The position numbers and the translations under genes are program-made. Below are positions 5,711-6,129 of a stretch of 6,129 nucleotides of DNA, one piece after another; the stretch's first letter is position 1, and every line of letters starts with the position of its first letter. This stretch comes from JASHVB01 sp049522565 (GTDB taxonomy: Bacteria; Pseudomonadota; Alphaproteobacteria; Acetobacterales; Acetobacteraceae), in NCBI GenBank assembly GCA_049522565.1, contig JBEKNT010000409.1, positions 1-6,129 on the forward strand, read 5' to 3'. Under the pieces are notes generated by a model. The model was given only the letters and a program-made list of their open reading frames with translations, searched no databases and was not told the DNA's origin.

Positions 5711-5988
5711 GGGCCAAGCTCGCTGTGTGAGCCAGGTCGAACAAGCTCAAGGCTGGTGTCGTCCGGCTTGCGGTCGATGAGTACGAGGTCGGCGCGGACG
5801 TGACAATCGCGATGATCGTTCCATTCGCCGGTCAGCGAATGATCGAAATTGCGGCGGGGCAGTGGCTTATCCGCAGCCAGCATGTCCGCGATTTCCATCA
5901 GGAGGTTGTCCAGCTTCCTGCCGTGCCGCCCTGATTTCTCACGCCGGTAATCCGGTTTGAAGCGGCTCTGGTATTTAACAATCCGCAT
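5707..5988 (-). CDS. YafQ-family toxin of a type II toxin-antitoxin system
   Basis: This 93-residue protein matches the YafQ branch of the RelE superfamily, ribosome-dependent mRNA endonucleases held inactive by a DinJ/RelB partner. It starts MRIVKYQSRFKPDYRREKSG and has the family's ADKPLP, DHSLTGEWNDHRDCHV, ADLVLI and LVRPGSHSEL stretches. Residues matching the E. coli active site are present: His50, His63, Asp67 and a C-terminal His (88). Two departures stand out. The tyrosine usual in LVLIYRK is Asp72, and the phenylalanine of SELF is replaced by Gly92, just before the stop. Since the matching E. coli Phe91 matters for activity, this toxin may be weakened or inactive. ATG 5988 lies inside the antitoxin gene (14-nt overlap) with no strong Shine-Dalgarno, so translation is probably coupled. 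Confidence 0.9.
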   Translation of the reverse strand: MRIVKYQSRFKPDYRREKSGRHGRKLDNLLMEIADMLAADKPLPRRNFDHSLTGEWNDHRDCHVRADLVLIDRKPDDTSLELVRPGSHSELGP

Positions 5989-6129
5989 TCAGACTCGCGA
6001 GAAGGTTGGATGGCTTGCCGACAGTGACGAGATCACCGCGACGCGCTGCCTTCATCGCTTCCACGGTTTCAGCATTCGGCACCAGAGGCTCAAAGGGTAG
6101 CGCCTTCTCGGCGGCAACCCGCTTCAACA
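5975..6129 (-). CDS. RelB/DinJ-family antitoxin, C-terminal part
   Basis: The last 50 codons of an antitoxin run off the right edge. The visible residues (LKRVAAEKALPFEPLVPN, then ETVEAMKAARRGDLVTVG and LLASLNADC) match the C-terminal, toxin-wrapping part of RelB/DinJ antitoxins paired with YafQ toxins. The N-terminal ribbon-helix-helix DNA-binding half, the start codon and the autoregulated promoter would lie beyond 6129. The two edge bases are TG, so an ATG may straddle the boundary, but in relatives this position is an internal Met or Thr, so I treat the gene as partial. The stop TAA (5975-5977) falls 11 to 13 nt inside the toxin gene, the usual antitoxin-first overlapping order. Confidence 0.88.
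   Translation of the reverse strand, partial: LKRVAAEKALPFEPLVPNAETVEAMKAARRGDLVTVGKPSNLLASLNADC

Overview
The window is a high-GC chromosomal segment that reads as an alphaproteobacterium, most likely Rhodospirillales/Acetobacteraceae-like. This rests on the DUF29 and CapA family types, a one-cysteine DksA, the presence of FliX (an alphaproteobacterial flagellar regulator), and palindromes of the GTCATGGCCGG type. The assignment is inferred from protein style and cannot be proven from the sequence alone.

Layout. Positions 1-69 hold a palindromic REP-like element. Positions 284-1435 (minus) encode a CapA/PGA_cap-family protein with a predicted Tat signal. Positions 1566-2083 (minus) hold a DUF29 gene broken by one frameshift. 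Positions 2167-2586 (minus) encode DksA, with a good -35/-10 pair upstream. Positions 2788-3201 (minus) encode FliX. A divergent intergenic region (3202-3370) carries a near-perfect sigma-54 promoter facing flgI and a strong palindrome about 75 bp upstream of the expected transcription start. The plus-strand operon follows: flgI (3371-4474), a rod-binding FlgJ/CheL-type gene (4474-4956) and a FlgN/FlbY-like gene (4987-5352). From about 5340 to the right edge the content is accessory: a decayed serine resolvase, a YafQ-family toxin, and the 3' end of its RelB/DinJ antitoxin, all on the minus strand.

How the genes work together. FlgI forms the flagellar P ring, the rod-binding protein helps rod/P-ring assembly, and the third gene is probably an export chaperone. 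In Caulobacter, FliX links flagellar assembly state to FlbD, the activator of sigma-54 flagellar promoters. Finding fliX divergent from a sigma-54 promoter that drives flgI therefore fits a complete local regulatory logic. DksA, a ppGpp-linked RNA polymerase regulator, lies downstream of fliX but appears to have its own promoter.

Most notable points. The rod-binding gene carries an in-frame run of four 21-bp units of REP-like sequence, encoding a seven-residue repeat and ending in a hairpin; its 11-base core recurs in the palindrome at position 1. The resolvase next to the toxin has lost its catalytic serine and has several frameshifts, and its GTG start overlaps the toxin stop codon. The toxin lacks the usual C-terminal phenylalanine. 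I see no evidence for a new defence or other multi-gene system.
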